NCBI GenBank assembly: GCA_030704615.1
Contig: CM060733.1
Span: 51,708,001-51,772,000, forward strand
Direction of reading: 5' to 3'
DNA: 64,000 bases
Origin: Takakia lepidozioides
Lineage: Eukaryota > Streptophyta > Takakiopsida > Takakiales > Takakiaceae
Shown here: piece by piece, positions 32,512-45,900 of the stretch
How the letters are laid out: each line of letters begins with the position of its first letter
How positions within the stretch are numbered: position 1 is the stretch's first letter
The notes under the pieces: model-generated
What the model saw: the letters and a program-made list of their open reading frames with translations, nothing else
Told to the model about the DNA's origin: nothing
Databases searched by the model: none
Program-made: the position numbers and the translations under genes

Positions 32512-35057
32512 GTTAATTTATGCTTGCTTTAGTATTTTTGTTCGATGGGATTTGAGGGATTATCTGTTTGTGCATGTGCTTGGGAATTTTTGAGCACACT
32601 TTGTTTCAAAGATGGCCAACAAGACCCCCTTTGAGTAGTGGTCTGGAGGGTCGACTGGAAAACTGTCCACCGGTCAAGAGGCAGTGGTAGGTGTACCGTA
32701 AAGAATAATGAGCAGTTACATAATTCAAGATTTCAGCATTCCTTGAATGTATGGTCGTGCACAGTAGATCTTCTAACAAATGTGGCACTGGTATACTTTC
32801 AGTATCAATACCTTGTACAGCAGATTCATGTTGTTATGCATACTTTTTGATTGCATTGCTGAGCCAAGTTGAGCTGATGGTTTGAGTGGGATTCTTTCTG
32901 TTCATGGAAGTTCAAATGTGTACTAGTATTACTAATCCATCCTCATTCTGCTCTTTGCATCCTTGCGAGGTTTCCTCAAGGATTGGAGGTTTGATGCGTA
33001 TAAAGGTATGGTATCATCCTATTCTGATCATATTCTGATCAACTTGAACTCAATTTATGCCGCAGACATATTACTGTTTTTGTATCATGATCCTTGTCCA
33101 TTCCCAGAGATGTTTGTTACCTGACCCTGCCTTTGGGCGTTTTACCGGCGATCTGCTGAATGATGTAAAATTGGTTTAAGGGCTCTGTTCTACTATCCCC
33201 TGCTCTGACAGGTATTCTCGGAAGGTAAATTAGGAAATCTCAATTTAGAGGAAGCTAGAAGGATTGCTCTACCATATTGAAAGCACAAGGAGAAGGTTGT
33301 GAAGAGTAGGAAGATTAGCAAAGAAGGAGGGCGTGACAGATCTTGTGCCAAAGCAAAAATGTCTGCGGTACTTGGGCAAAGAGGTTGATGCTATTGACAA
33401 GAAAACCACTGGCTGGGGTCACGAAGAGACAAAGGAATGTTGAATGGACCTGTTGGAAAATGCTGAGATGCTTTTAACTCACACCTGCAAATACTGAAAC
33501 CAGGTAACTGAAGAGAAGAAAAGTGAAGGCAAAGACAAGTATGATTTTAGATTTCACTGCCCTTCTGTCCTGGTACATATCAGAGAAATGGCTTTCACTT
33601 TGGTTCATGATCCCAAAACCGATTGTCTTTGCAAGTAGCACGAGACGTTGAACACTGGAGAGAGGTAGAAGACCACAAGAAACCCCCCCTGTAAGAGAGT
33701 TTGACAGAAGATCATCCATAGATTGGAGAATTCACAGAGATTCCTTCCCCCTTCACCAACCAGAGCACCAGCTTTTGGTTCCTTATCTCACCACCACCAA
33801 TACTGACTATGCCCCAAAAGCAGGGATCTTCACAAATCTCAACTGTTGAATGTGACGAAATGGACAGTAGAGGACGGCCGCTACACCTCAGTATCCAATA
33901 GTAGGATTTGGTTCATATGGTCTCTCCAGCGAGCAGAAGTGGGACAAGAGATTGGAAAGCTTGATCTGTCCAAAGGCATGTTTTTGTGCCGGTCAAACGG
34001 ATGAGACATGAGAGCTCACAGAGATTTGTGGTGCTCCTGCTTGTCAACATGTGACAGACTCGCTCTGTTTATCATGAGAAAGACGCACACACCCTCACAA
34101 TCGTATGTGGGTATGCAGAAGGTGTGGGTTTTCCTGTATAGTGAGACGGAGTAAGCACTAGTCATCATTTAGTGGTGATCAATACTACTTTCTTCCGATG
34201 CAGAGGAAAGGGAGATGGATAGGGGAACGTTTTAGAAGTAATTGAGGAATGCAGAAAGGATTTGTTCCAGCGGGAAATTGCAGCGTAGGCATGGCACAGG
34301 CCTTGTTATGCGCAGGTTCAGGCACTGCGTGTTCATGTGCGAGCTCGGTACCTCCTTCGATGCACCTACTCTGCACTTCATCGCAGGTTCACACTTCAGA
34401 CGTGTTTCTTCAGACGTGTTTCTCTTCTCCATTACGACATTCGGCATCAATGATTTCACATTGTCAATTTGGGTGGTGGAGTCTTCTCTTTCTTCTTGCT
34501 GTGTAAATCTCCATTCTATCGTCATTTGAGTGATAGACGAAGCTTGTTCAGGGGGAGCAACGAACAATCTCCGTCTATGCCGCCGCCCCTTCGCTGCTGC
34601 GGGGTTTTGTTTTTGTTGGTTTTTGGGATTTTAGTGCTGGCGAGGCTTCTAAGTGTTATCCCCATAGATAGAAAGTAACAGACAAAAGCTTGATTTTAAA
34701 GAACGGTTTGTGCCGAGGTTTTGATAGAAGTCCTTTCTCTTTCCTTATTCGACTGAATTGACTTCTGTCTGCTCAAATATCAGCTTCACAACACCCTTTG
34801 TGGGTTCTTTCAATGGAATACCCTCACCATTTCGCTGCTTGACTGAAAACGCTTGCGTGGGAATCAAATGGAATGGTTTACTATTTTCCACATGAAGCCA
34901 ACTGCAAGTCACAATGACTACCTGCTTGTAATTCATGTTTATTTGGAAGTCCCAAGGGTCAGTGTTGGCTCAGACCTGGAGATTTGATTCAATTCTGACA
35001 TACTGAACTATTTGTAACCCGTCCAGCACAGCAAGTATACCTCCATTTCAAATTTAG
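32512..35057. other. Intergenic region between MYB3R and CAS
   Basis: No gene is recognised. Short open frames (for example 34,579-34,678, a hydrophobic peptide beginning MPPPLRCCG) lack support. The missing first exon and promoter of CAS should lie in the right part. Confidence 0.45.
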
Positions 35058-38000
35058 GCATCAGGCCCGACAGGGAGCGATTGTTTCTGGAGTCACAAAA
35101 GATTGTTCAAGTTCCATACTTTTCAAGGGCTGCGCCTGCAGGAAGGCGACTACGGCTGGTAGCCTTTGCACAACTCCAAACGGCAGGCACTGCTGTTGAA
35201 GAAGTTACAGCAGCTTCTACAGTTGCAAATGATGGATTTCCAGCTGGTGCAGGCACTCAGGTTTTTGTGAAATTGAAACCAGTCTCTCTTATCCAGTCGT
35301 AATGCTGTACCTAGTATTTTGTCAAAGGAGCAAACGTCTTGATTTTCACTGGGCGTTCACTCAGCCCCTGGTATGTTGGTCTGCCTTGGGCATAACTTGC
35401 ATTTTGAATCCTAGAAAGCATTTAATAAGAGTTATATCTATGTCGCAATATACTAAGTGTGCTGATGAATGCTGCATTGCAGCTTGACAGTGCATTGGCA
35501 GTCGAGGGACAGAATGGCTCCAAGGCTTTCAACTCTTCTGCTCCATTGGTGGTTGATGATCTTTCCCCGGCAACTGTTGTGCCACCCAGCTCCTCAGCAG
35601 AGAGTGTGCCAATTGGTCCAGATGTGGGACTCCCTGAGTCAACTGCAAACCAGCTGCCTGAACCAGCTGATATTCTTAGCATACAGTCAGCTGTGGAGGC
35701 TGTTGCTAATGATGACTCAAGTGGAGTTAAATCCATTGGAGAAAGCGGGCCAAGAACATTGGAAGCTGCACAAGAAGCCAATGGGAATATCGAACCTTTT
35801 AGGGCTCTGGATGGCACTGGAGCTGATACCTTGCCTTCTCCTTTAAGTACTGCGACAGACACGGTTTCAAGAACAACTAAAGCAGCGGCCAATATGTTGG
35901 AAGACACTAAAGCTTCTTTCACAAAAACACTTACAGCTGCCCAAGATACAGTTACAAACACAGTCACCAACATTGAAGATGCTGTCAGGGATTCCGTAGG
36001 CTCTGCTGGCAATGCTGTGAGAAATGTTTATGATAGTATCAATGGGTCCATAAAAAATGGAATAAACTCTGTGACGGGATTTTATGATCACACCGTAGAG
36101 GACATTCAGACAAAAGTTGATCGCACTGTGAGTACCGCAGAGGGAGGTGTTGTAGATTTCACAAGCCCATTTCGGATGGGGACGCCTATCAATAACACTC
36201 TCAATGACATTGTGGTAGTTGTGAAAAGTGCGACAGGGTCAGCTTTGATGGTTTCAGGCAAACTGGTGGAAGACATTTATGGTTCAACAAAGGCTCTTTT
36301 GCCCACTGATGCGCAGTCGGCGTTGAGTGTAGTGGAACAGAAAATTCATGATGTATCTGAGCCTGTAGGATATGCTCTCCAGCAGGTGTCTCCCTCTCTC
36401 TCTCTTCTACGTTACTCTGCTTCTGTCCCTCAAGCCCTTTGGGCCTTTCACAAGTGTAGTAAATTGCTTTCTTTCTTTCTCCCTCTCTGGTATTGCACAT
36501 TTATAAGCCAGCCTCCATTAGCTGCATCTCTTCTCACTCCTTACTGTGGCTAAGTTTGCGACGAGTGATGATTGCAGGCATATGATGGTATTGCGAGTGC
36601 GGAGAAAGCAGTGGGTGTTGATCCAGAGAATCCAATTATTCCAGTTCTTCTGGTCATAGGTGGCACAATATACTTGGGGTATGAGCCTTATCATATTCAG
36701 TTTAAATTTGATGCTCTACTCAGTACAATCCTCCATCTTACTGATAGGCAGTGACACTGGTGCTCAAACTTACTCATTAGTGGTTTTTTCCTTCTAGTTT
36801 CATGTGCACTATAGTCGAATTCCCTTCATGGGTACTGCTAGCACAACCAATGTTCAGAGTGATTTCTGTTAGAGACATCCCTGAACGAATAGGACAAAGG
36901 GCCATCACCTCCCTTTCCTCTGCCCCTGTTGACAATGCTCTCATTTAGCCCTAGGTCCCTGAGAACCGGAAATAGAACTTCACTGGCAGTCCTGTGGTGA
37001 AATTTCAGAATTTTACGACGACCTTTTTCTTAGCCAGTCTTGGTGTGGCAGTGTGTCCTATTGGCAGGCCACATATGGCGGGTATTCTGGGGACTTGATT
37101 CCAAGTGTGGCACTAGACCTCGTGAAAAAGGAGGGAAATGTTGTGTTGGTTGATGTGCGGCCACAGGCAAGCATATCTGCCACTGCCACTGCTACTGGTT
37201 TGCCCTATGCACTTCATTTCTTTCAGTGTGTCTTTATGTTGCTTTCATATACATGGCCTTTGTACTACTTTTGTGCGCTAATCCCAGTCTCATCAGATGG
37301 AACTGTGCAGCTTGCAGCTGTGTAATGTATTGGTTGCTTTTGGCTTCTTATTTACTATATTGCGGTTCCAGCCTTAAATTTCCTCCGAGGGAAGGTTCAG
37401 GTTCCAGGCCCTTTCCATGCACTCAAGTGCAGGAGCGCCATGACAGAGCCAAACAGCGTGGGAAGGCCTGAGAGCCTGAGCCTTGCCTCACATGGTGCCA
37501 AGTGTGAATGATAATTCGACAGCCATCTGCAACTGTTCACATGAACCTTCTGATTGGGAGGTCCATGTGCTACTTGCCAATCAGTCATTGGTGAAATGGT
37601 GTTGGGGTGCTATTCAGAGAACAATTATGCCAGAGGAGGTGGCACTAATATACAAAGAGAAAATGAGCACTTGGGATTACGGATAGTTGCACACTGAATT
37701 GATGTTGGAGTTCTTAAACACTTAAAACGGCCAACCAGAAGTGCAAACAAGGTTGATCAAGAACCCTAACTTCACAAGTGTGTAACGCTACTGAACAATC
37801 TTGACTGTTGCAGGAGATAAGAGAGAAAGAAGGCATCCCAGATTTGCGCAGAGGAGCTAGATCAAGGTCCGCGGTTGTGGAGGTTGTTGAGGTGTGCACC
37901 AGAGTCTCCCCTTCACTTTTTATCTACTCCCTGAAACCTGGCGTTGGGTCTACGGCCATAAGGCTATGGCAAGCAAAGACTAATTTTTAGATACTGTAAG

Positions 38001-41000
38001 TCTGTCTCATTTTTCTGTTTTCTCATGTAGTTCTTCTACTGTCTTCCGATAGGACCACTCGACCTCCTGTAGGTTATTGCTACCTGTACCCTCCTATATT
38101 GTCTACGTGTTTCCTCACTATGTCAGTGTTCGTGCTCCATACAGACATCTCCATATCCATCAGCTGTGTAGCAGATATGGGCAAACTTCTGTAAAACCCT
38201 GGCCTTATGATGAAAATCTAAGACCCCTCGGGGTGTCTCTGAATTGTTTTGTCATGTTTGGTCCTACAAGCAAGGAAGGTTACCGGGAAACCACTTAGCA
38301 GCATCAGATTTCTTGTCCATGTAACTCTGTAGCTGGAGCATTAAGAGGGACGGTCTCTTGGCTCCTAAGGAAACAAATGTGGGTGCTTTGGGTATCACTA
38401 GCTGAAATGGCAGAGCAATGTAGGTTTCTTCATATGGAACTGACGATGGCAGTGTACACAGGTCGAAGGTTCCTTGAAAAGCAAGTTAAAGAATGCCAAG
38501 GAAATTGACAACATCCTCACGGCTGCCATCATTCGCAACCTGAAAAATGTCAAAGTGGGTCTTGTCTCCATACACAGTTCTGTTCATTAGACTAAACTTC
38601 TTTCTGTTTCCTTTCGGTTCCCAAGGGATAGCTCTAGCTGGAGGCAGTTCTATTAGAATTTTTTTTGAATCTAGTGATTCTCCGTGTCCATGTTTGCAAG
38701 AGATGGTCAGTGGGTCAGCTGCTTTAGGTTTGCCATCAGATTGGCAACGGTCACCACTGCACCTGCTTTCTCCAATACATGACATGTTGTGTCCTTGTCT
38801 GGGGCTGGTTTTTCCTGCTTTCAATGTGATTGAGGTCTAAAGGGTTTCAACTATCTTCCATAAAGCTGAAGAAAAACAAAGGCCTACTTGCTATGGATCT
38901 AATGTTGACTGACATCAAAGTAAGAGTGCTGATGCTAAGATTGTGGTGGGTTCTATGCAGCCCAGTACGAAGGTGATTGTTATGGATGCTGATGGCAGCA
39001 GATCAAAAGAGGTGGCTCGCGCTCTACGTAGGTTTGGACTAAAGGTACAGCTAATTTCTGAAGCATCTTCATGTGAACAGCTGTTGTGTATGGAGGGAAT
39101 GAGTTGTGGACTTTATGGTTCCAGTTTCCAATGTGAGGACACTGAAATCTTATGGGAGACAGCCAAGCTGGAGGGCTAGTCTGCAACTATGCACTCAACT
39201 CTTCGTGCTTTGAAAAAGAGGGTTAGGTGTCTGGAAAGGCCATAGCGCTGTTCCAAACAAATAATTCAGGCTCTACGTGTAAGATTGACAGTGGATGGTC
39301 ATTTGGATGTGCATCAGAGGGGATACCGAGTTGAGGGGGGATTCCGAGCTTGGACAGCAGCAGGTTTACGAATCAAAATTGAAGGCCTAGACACTCCCAT
39401 CTCTATTTTGAAGGAGGTATAGTCGTAGTTGCTTGAACAATTTGCTTTGGAAAGCATAAATAGGGCTTCTCACCTCGCTTAAAAAATAGCTGTGACTTCT
39501 TGGGCTAAGGAAAGCACAGCTGGTATTTGTAGTGTAAAGAGAGGGCAATGAGGTAGAAGTCAGATGTAACAATGGATATGTCATCTTTCATGCTTTGGTC
39601 AGGTCTAGTCTCTTCTTTTGCTTAACTCCAACTGTTTTATCACCTGTTCAGGACACAGCAGATATTGTGGAGGAGGTACAACCAACAGCAGTTGGAGTCG
39701 TATCAGTGGCCTTAGTATGTGAAACCTCCCCAGAGCTCCTTGTTGTTCTCTCCCCTCAGCTAGGTCTTCTGTGTGCTTGCTTTTTGGTGCTGCCGTGACC
39801 ATTCCCGAAGGCTGTATTCTGGAATTTGTTAAGAGTATTTATGAAGACCTGAAACTTGTGACCCTTGCAGTGCATGGAGCTGGTAAATTATTGTGATCAT
39901 CATGGGGTCACTCTTATGTGTAGGAATGTCTCTATATCTTTGTCTGTTGTGAATTCTTGTGACTGCTATTGTCTGACTCCATGTTGGATCTGTCGGGCAA
40001 GGCTGATTGACTCGCCTCTGTGGATGTGGACAGGGCATAGTAGCGGCCATTTACGCACTGATTGGTATATATCTGTCTTGCTATACCACTAGCACTGTTG
40101 TTAGTAAACTCTATCATTGATGGATAATATGGGCAGTGCTAGGAGTGTTGGTGGTATGGTGTAGGCGCGGCTTTCTTCTACAGTTGAGGTTTGGTTCATG
40201 TTTATTTGGATTAGTCCCATTATATTGTTTGTAGACATAAGACGATCCTGGAAGGTGGCATTTGGGAATCTTGTTTGGAAATTTCGTGTGGCGTATGAGT
40301 AGTAATGTAGTTGGACCTCAAGGTCTGCAAGTGGCAGTGATCGTCTCGGGTGGATCTTATGTTGGGACATTTTACTCACCACAAGGTATTTTGGATGCAG
40401 AATGGGAGAAGGCCCTCCAGCTATTGGGAGTGATTGGCATAGGGCAGGTGTGCTACAACTCTTTGCCCCTCAACCGTCTTCTGGATCTCAGCTTGCCTTG
40501 TCACTTTCATGGGTGGTGTTTGCGCATCCAGCAAACTAGTTTCTGGTTGGATTGTGTTTGGTAAATACTTTGTTCAATCTGTAGGATTCCACCGGTTCCC
40601 AACTCGGGAATGTTTTGGTCTCAAATATCACCATCTGCATCACTACTGTCTCTTGATAAAAGAGCAAGTGTCTGTATCTTTGTACCAGCGTCCGGGAAAT
40701 AATTTCAGTTGAACCAGCCAATGGCCCCTCATTCTGAGAACCAACCGGCTAAGTGGGTTGGGGAGTCGGTTGCTTCCCCTTAATGGTAACTGCAATAGTC
40801 AATTTCCTATGTGAACATACTCGGTAAATTTCCGAAGGTTTCAATTTTCACTCGGAAATCCTCGAAATCAGTTGGCTAGCATGTAACTAGCTGCCGGTTC
40901 TCCCCGTTGGTTGCTTTGTACAGTCAAAGTGTGGGTTTCAGGGCACACACGTAGAACACCATGTCTGGCAAACTGTTTACAAGTTTTGGTGGTTACAGGT

Positions 41001-41595
41001 GGTCTACTCGAGAGTTGGTGCATACGAAAGTATGGAGGACGTAAAGGCCGACATACAGTATTGCCCTTCTTCCCTTATCTCCATCTCTTTATATTCTGGA
41101 TTTCCCTTTACAGTAAAGAGCCACATTTTTACAGCAAGAGGTGGTTTTGATGGGTTATAAGTAGGTCTATATACACTCAATATTAATGCATACATGTGAA
41201 AGCTGTAGATGTCTTGCAGGTAGGATCCATCACTTTGATATTAGTTTACAGTTACAGTTGGAGGAGTCACCTGCTCAATGCCAGATGGTTTCCGGCATAA
41301 TAAGGCTCCTCTCCCCTCCCCTCCATTCCTCCTAAATTTGTGCAGGTTGTTGCAAAGGCCATTCATGTTAGTGGTGGAAGGCATCTTATGGATCTCGGGG
41401 CAAGTGAAACCCGACAAGTTGCAGCTTGCTACTTCTCCATCTACATCTGCTGTGCAAGACCGCGTGTTTCAAGCAGCTGCCAAGCACGGACCCCTTGCAT
41501 CTGAGGTTAATGAGGCTGAGAATATTGTAACAGATGAAAGTGGTGCCACTGATGTGAGCTCCGCAGATTTCTCACCCCCTGCGGAAACAAAGTGA
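35058..41595 (+). CDS. CAS: Calcium-sensing receptor CAS, chloroplast thylakoid
   Basis: Thylakoid membrane protein that binds calcium weakly and acts in stomatal, photoacclimation and retrograde signalling. Exons: about 35058-35260 (transit or N-terminal part, true start not found), 35483-36385, 36578-36678, 37052-37166, 37814-37891, 38462-38554, 38961-39044, 39318-39416, 39652-39714, 40034-40064, 40401-40447, 40999-41057 and 41346-41595. All phases agree, giving 640 residues from exon 2. Diagnostic segments: a helical Ala/Thr/Asp-rich stroma-side region (exon 2), one membrane span (PIIPVLLVIGGTIYLGVSYW), TYGGYSGDL, then a rhodanese-like fold (VVLVDVRPQ, EGIPDLRRGAR, VIVMDADGSRS, GYRVEGGFRAW). 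The rhodanese catalytic Cys is absent, as expected for CAS. The C-terminus has EWEKALQLLGVIGIGQ and VQDRVFQAAAKH. Exon 2 makes the N-terminal part much longer than in Arabidopsis CAS (about 387 residues in total). The intron after 37,166 starts GC. Three exons are under 60 nt. Confidence 0.93.
37167..37813 (+). other. GC-AG intron in CAS
   Basis: The donor reads CCACAG/GCAAGC and the acceptor GTTGCAG/GAGATAAG. Only this join keeps the frame between DVRPQ and EIREKEGIPDLRRG, which are adjacent in CAS proteins. The donor context agrees with the strong consensus of GC-AG introns. Confidence 0.8.
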
Positions 41596-42967
41596 GATGT
41601 ACAATTCGTTGAACGTGATTTTGGGCATCAAACTTCTGTATCCAGTGGAGGCATGGTTCAGGTTTGTTTCCCTTGTGTGGGTGGGGTTCAAGATCTTACA
41701 TAGCTACTGAAACCGACATTTTCCGCTGTTGGATTGAGATGGGATTATGGGGGTTAAATGCTACAGGTTTTGGCTTTCAAAAGTGCCGCCATTAGCAGAA
41801 GCATTGTGTATTTGTAGAGAGTGCAATTAAGACAATGTGTTGTCAGGTTGCAATGACATCCAATTTCTTGATGATAGGTTGAATTGCTCCCCATGTTGTG
41901 AGGCGCCAATGTACCAATTTGTAATCTTTGTAACTGTTGACTGCCGGCTCCTGGTGTCTTCTTAATTTCCAACTATGGTTGTTCTACAGAGAGAGTCTGG
42001 TACTGCTAGAGAGTTTGCACCGGAAGGATTCTAATAGTGGCGCTCGTCAAACAATCAGCCGTGTTTTTTTTTCTGAGGCTGAAATCACACACCATCAGGG
42101 TCACTGCTACAGGTGAAACTGTTTATATTCTCCTCTTGCTTGCCTTCTCATTCCCTGCTAGCAACCCACTAAAGGCCTCTCCTAGGCAAGCCTAGCTGGA
42201 AATGCATGATGTGGATCTCCATCCCCAAAGAGTGACGTTCCACCCCTACTTTCAATGGACCTTCAAGGATTCAGTACTGCAACATACTTTTTGTTTGAAG
42301 TCCATCAACATACACTAAAGTACAAAGCAGAAAGCGCAGGAAGCTCAAATGATAGCATGCACACACTGAATCAACAAGACCAGCAGCAGTATATAAATAC
42401 CCATGGTAAGTATGCACCGAACGTTCACAGTACCTGCGCCAGGCAGCAGCCACCACCTCGAGCTCCCATTGCTTGCTTGAGCTTGTGTCTGCCAAGAGCA
42501 CAGGACGAATCAAAAGAGGAAGGCAAGGCAGAGCGATAGTAGGACCATTTTGTAGCTCTTTTACCGTTTGAAAGATGCACGAGAAGCAGCTACGTGCCCA
42601 GATGTGACCGCACAGAGGAGACAGTAAACCAAATAACTAGGCTGGATTTGTTTCTATTCAAGGGATGGCTATGCACGCGGCCGGTAGAGACAATTGTCAA
42701 AGCGCGAGTCGAGTTCGATTTCAAGAATAGATACGCGGGTGAGACGTTGTCCTGCGATATGGACGTGGGCCCAACAGACAATGTCAAGTGTGCAGTACAA
42801 GTATAGTACTAGGTCTAAAGCAGGACAGGTCTGGCTCGTCTTTGTGGGTTTTGGTGGTTGATGCCGCTCGGGGATTGCAGGCAAATATCAGAGGGGAGTA
42901 TTTCGCTTGTTAAGGTCCGTTTACAGATCAGATACTAGAGTTGGGCTTTTGATATCAGAAGTGAAGG
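41596..42967. other. CAS 3' flank and NAF1 5' flank
   Basis: No further gene is recognised. TATATAAATA near 42,389-42,398 could be a TATA box for a NAF1 transcript with a long or spliced leader (about 570 bp before the ATG). A plus-strand open frame at 42,594-42,806 has no recognised motif. Confidence 0.4.
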
Positions 42968-45900
42968 ATGGACCTGCTTAGTGTGCATGCCATTGTGATG
43001 GATCAAATTGATGAGCAGCAGAGATTTCTGGAAGAAAGCCCCAACATTTCCTCAGAGAAAGAGACGTGTACGGTTGTGTCCGAGCCCACTGAGAAAGAGG
43101 TAGGTTTAGATGGGGGAATTTTGAGAGAAGCAGCTAATGATGAGACGGTCTCTGAGGAAGTGCCGGCTGACGGCGCAATTGGAGGAGGAACATCGGAGCT
43201 TGAGGTCAGTCCAGCACCTGGGTCCGATGAGGGCACGAAGCTTGTTGACATAATTCTTGCAGGCATGCCCGTTGCAAAATCCATAAAGGAAGGAGCTTCA
43301 GAGCTTCCGAGCAGCCTGGTGTTGGAATCGGGCGGTGAGGCGCGACTCCTTCACAATGGTAGTCTTTCCTCACAATTTTTAGAAGATAGAGGTCTAGTGG
43401 TAGTAGAGGGGGAGGACAGTGGGAGCGATGACGAAACAGACGATGTTGAAGCTACGGTAATGGAGGATAGCGAATCCACAGATTCTTCCAGCGAGGAAGA
43501 AGATGACGAAGAAGAAGTTTCTGCAAAAGTTGTGTCAGAGATGAAAGATCGAATCTTGGGCAGAGACATGCTGAAAGAGGCGGATGAAGGTAGCGATGAT
43601 GAAGACACCCTTGAAGGCCCCCCACGGACCATAAACGAGCTTGCGGTGTGTATATTTCAAAAGACAATTCAAGGTGGCTGATTTTTTGTCCAGGTTAGTG
43701 AGTTGTTTCATGGAGCTGGAGGGGTGAGGTACCCTAGGATTCAGATTGCCATTTCAGCAAGTCCAAAATTGGCAGTACCTTATGATTGGTCTTGGGGGCT
43801 TTTGCAGGTGTTGCCACCAGTACCCCAAATCGATGCTATTCTTGAGCCTCATCATGAGAGGCACTCCGTTGGAACCATTTTTTCAGTAAGTTGAACTGCT
43901 GCTTGACCTGTTGTCTACAAACAACTACTGGGAGACTGAAGTAACAACACCCTGTGAACAGCATGCACTAGGCTTCGTGCATACATGACTTTGAATCTTG
44001 AAAGATAAGTACAGATAGTAGAGTAAGAGGATGCTCTTTTTTTAGTCATGGACGTTTGAATTCTGCAGTGATCTTTAGGTTGGGATATACATACGGTGCC
44101 CCTTTGGTATTATGTTGATGCAGGTTCCATGGTTTTGTCGGTAGAACTGTATTCTTTACAACCATATTGATGTAGTTGACCTTGCAGGTGTTGGACCAGC
44201 AAGTCATTGTGGAAGGTTCACAACACCAGCAAGTACTGAATGAAGGTTCTATTCTGTGGCTAACGGAGCAGCGGGTGCCGCTAGGTCTCGTTGATGAAGT
44301 GTTTGGTCCTGTGAAAAAACCCTACTATGTGGTGCGGTACAATGAGGCAAGTGATGTCCCCAAGGATGCAGTCAAAGGGGCTGATGTGGGTTATGTGCCA
44401 GAATTTTGCAGCTTTGTGCTGAATCAGGCAGAACTCCGGAAGAAGGGTTATGATGCTTCCGGCCAGCATGATGAAGAAATTTCTGAGGCGGAGTTTGAAT
44501 TTTCTGACGATGAGAAAGAGGAGGAAGCCAAGAGGTTGAGGAAAGCAGCAAAACGGGTGTCTCAGGTGCAGGTCAACAATAGTGTCAATGGTGGAAGGAG
44601 GGGTGGACGTGGTGGGCGAGCAGGGGTTCAAGAGAGGAGGGGTGGGAGGGGTAGAGGCGGACACGGTAGAGGAAGAGACATCAGCAGTGAAGGACATTTT
44701 GTGGTAATTCCTTTTCTCAGCTTCATTTACTTTTGTTCAGCAACTTGGAAGAGATCTTTTGACTAGTGAAAATTTCTATGTTCAGATGAAGGTGTCTGTA
44801 GTAAGGTGGAGCTTAAGATGGTGGGGGAGCCCTGTGAAACTTGCATAGAATGTATGTGGGCCTGCTCCAGTGAGGAATTAAGTGATGATGTGTCTCTATC
44901 TCTCTATCTTTTGCTCTTTCAACAAAGAGTTAAATGCAAACACTCCTTAGGAAAAGGATGCAGGTTTGTGGAAGTTGGAGGAAAGCAGCCAATCTAGTTT
45001 ATGGTGGACTTAGTAGTCACAGTTGTGCTTGGTGCCTGCAGTCAGAAGTGGTGGACACAGCAGTGATGGGTGCAGCAGGCATGGGACTTCGAAGGTCCAA
45101 CCCTCAGGGAGCTCCACCATATCATGCAGATAAGGCGCCTGGTCGACAGTTTCAGCCACCACCAGACACCCAAAATTTTCACAACAATGCCCCACATCCT
45201 GCTGGTAATCCTCATGCTTATGAAGCAACAACACCACAGATGGGCTACAGTGTACGCCCATCCTTGCCATATCCGCGGCCTCCTCATGAGTTTATCCCTG
45301 GTGTGGGACCGCTGCAACAACACGCAACATCGCAGAGGCCTCCACCTTATCAGTGGGGACCTTCCAATGTAACGCCGGTCCACCATGGTCAGGGGCCTCA
45401 ATTGTACCAAGGGTTCCCAACCCCGTATGTAGGTAGTGATGGGTGGCATCCTCACCTACCAGCAGGTCATGAGACTGCAGTACACGTCCGAACAAGTGGA
45501 GGTTAGTCCTCTTACCTTCCATTAAAACTATGCATTTTGTCTCATGACCTTTGTCGTCAACCTGTTTTGACATCTGGCCAGAAACTTGCATGGACAATCC
45601 TGAGATTGGCCACAGAAAGAATGTACTCATGAGACGTTATTTTCTGTAGCCTTGTGGCCATAGACCCCTCAAGTCCAGTTTGGGTGGAACAAGAGGGAAC
45701 CCTCTAGAAAGCCCTTCACAGAATGTGAGCTGCCCGCAATTAGACCCCAACAGGGCCACGGCTTTAGGCTCAGCCTCAAGATTTTGAAAGTTGGTGTACA
45801 GAGGTGCAGGGACTATGTTCTTGATGGTCCTGAAGAGGGGCAATTGCTCTCTGATGTGTCAAAAAAATGGAGAGTCTTCAGACCGCCCGCACATTGGGCA

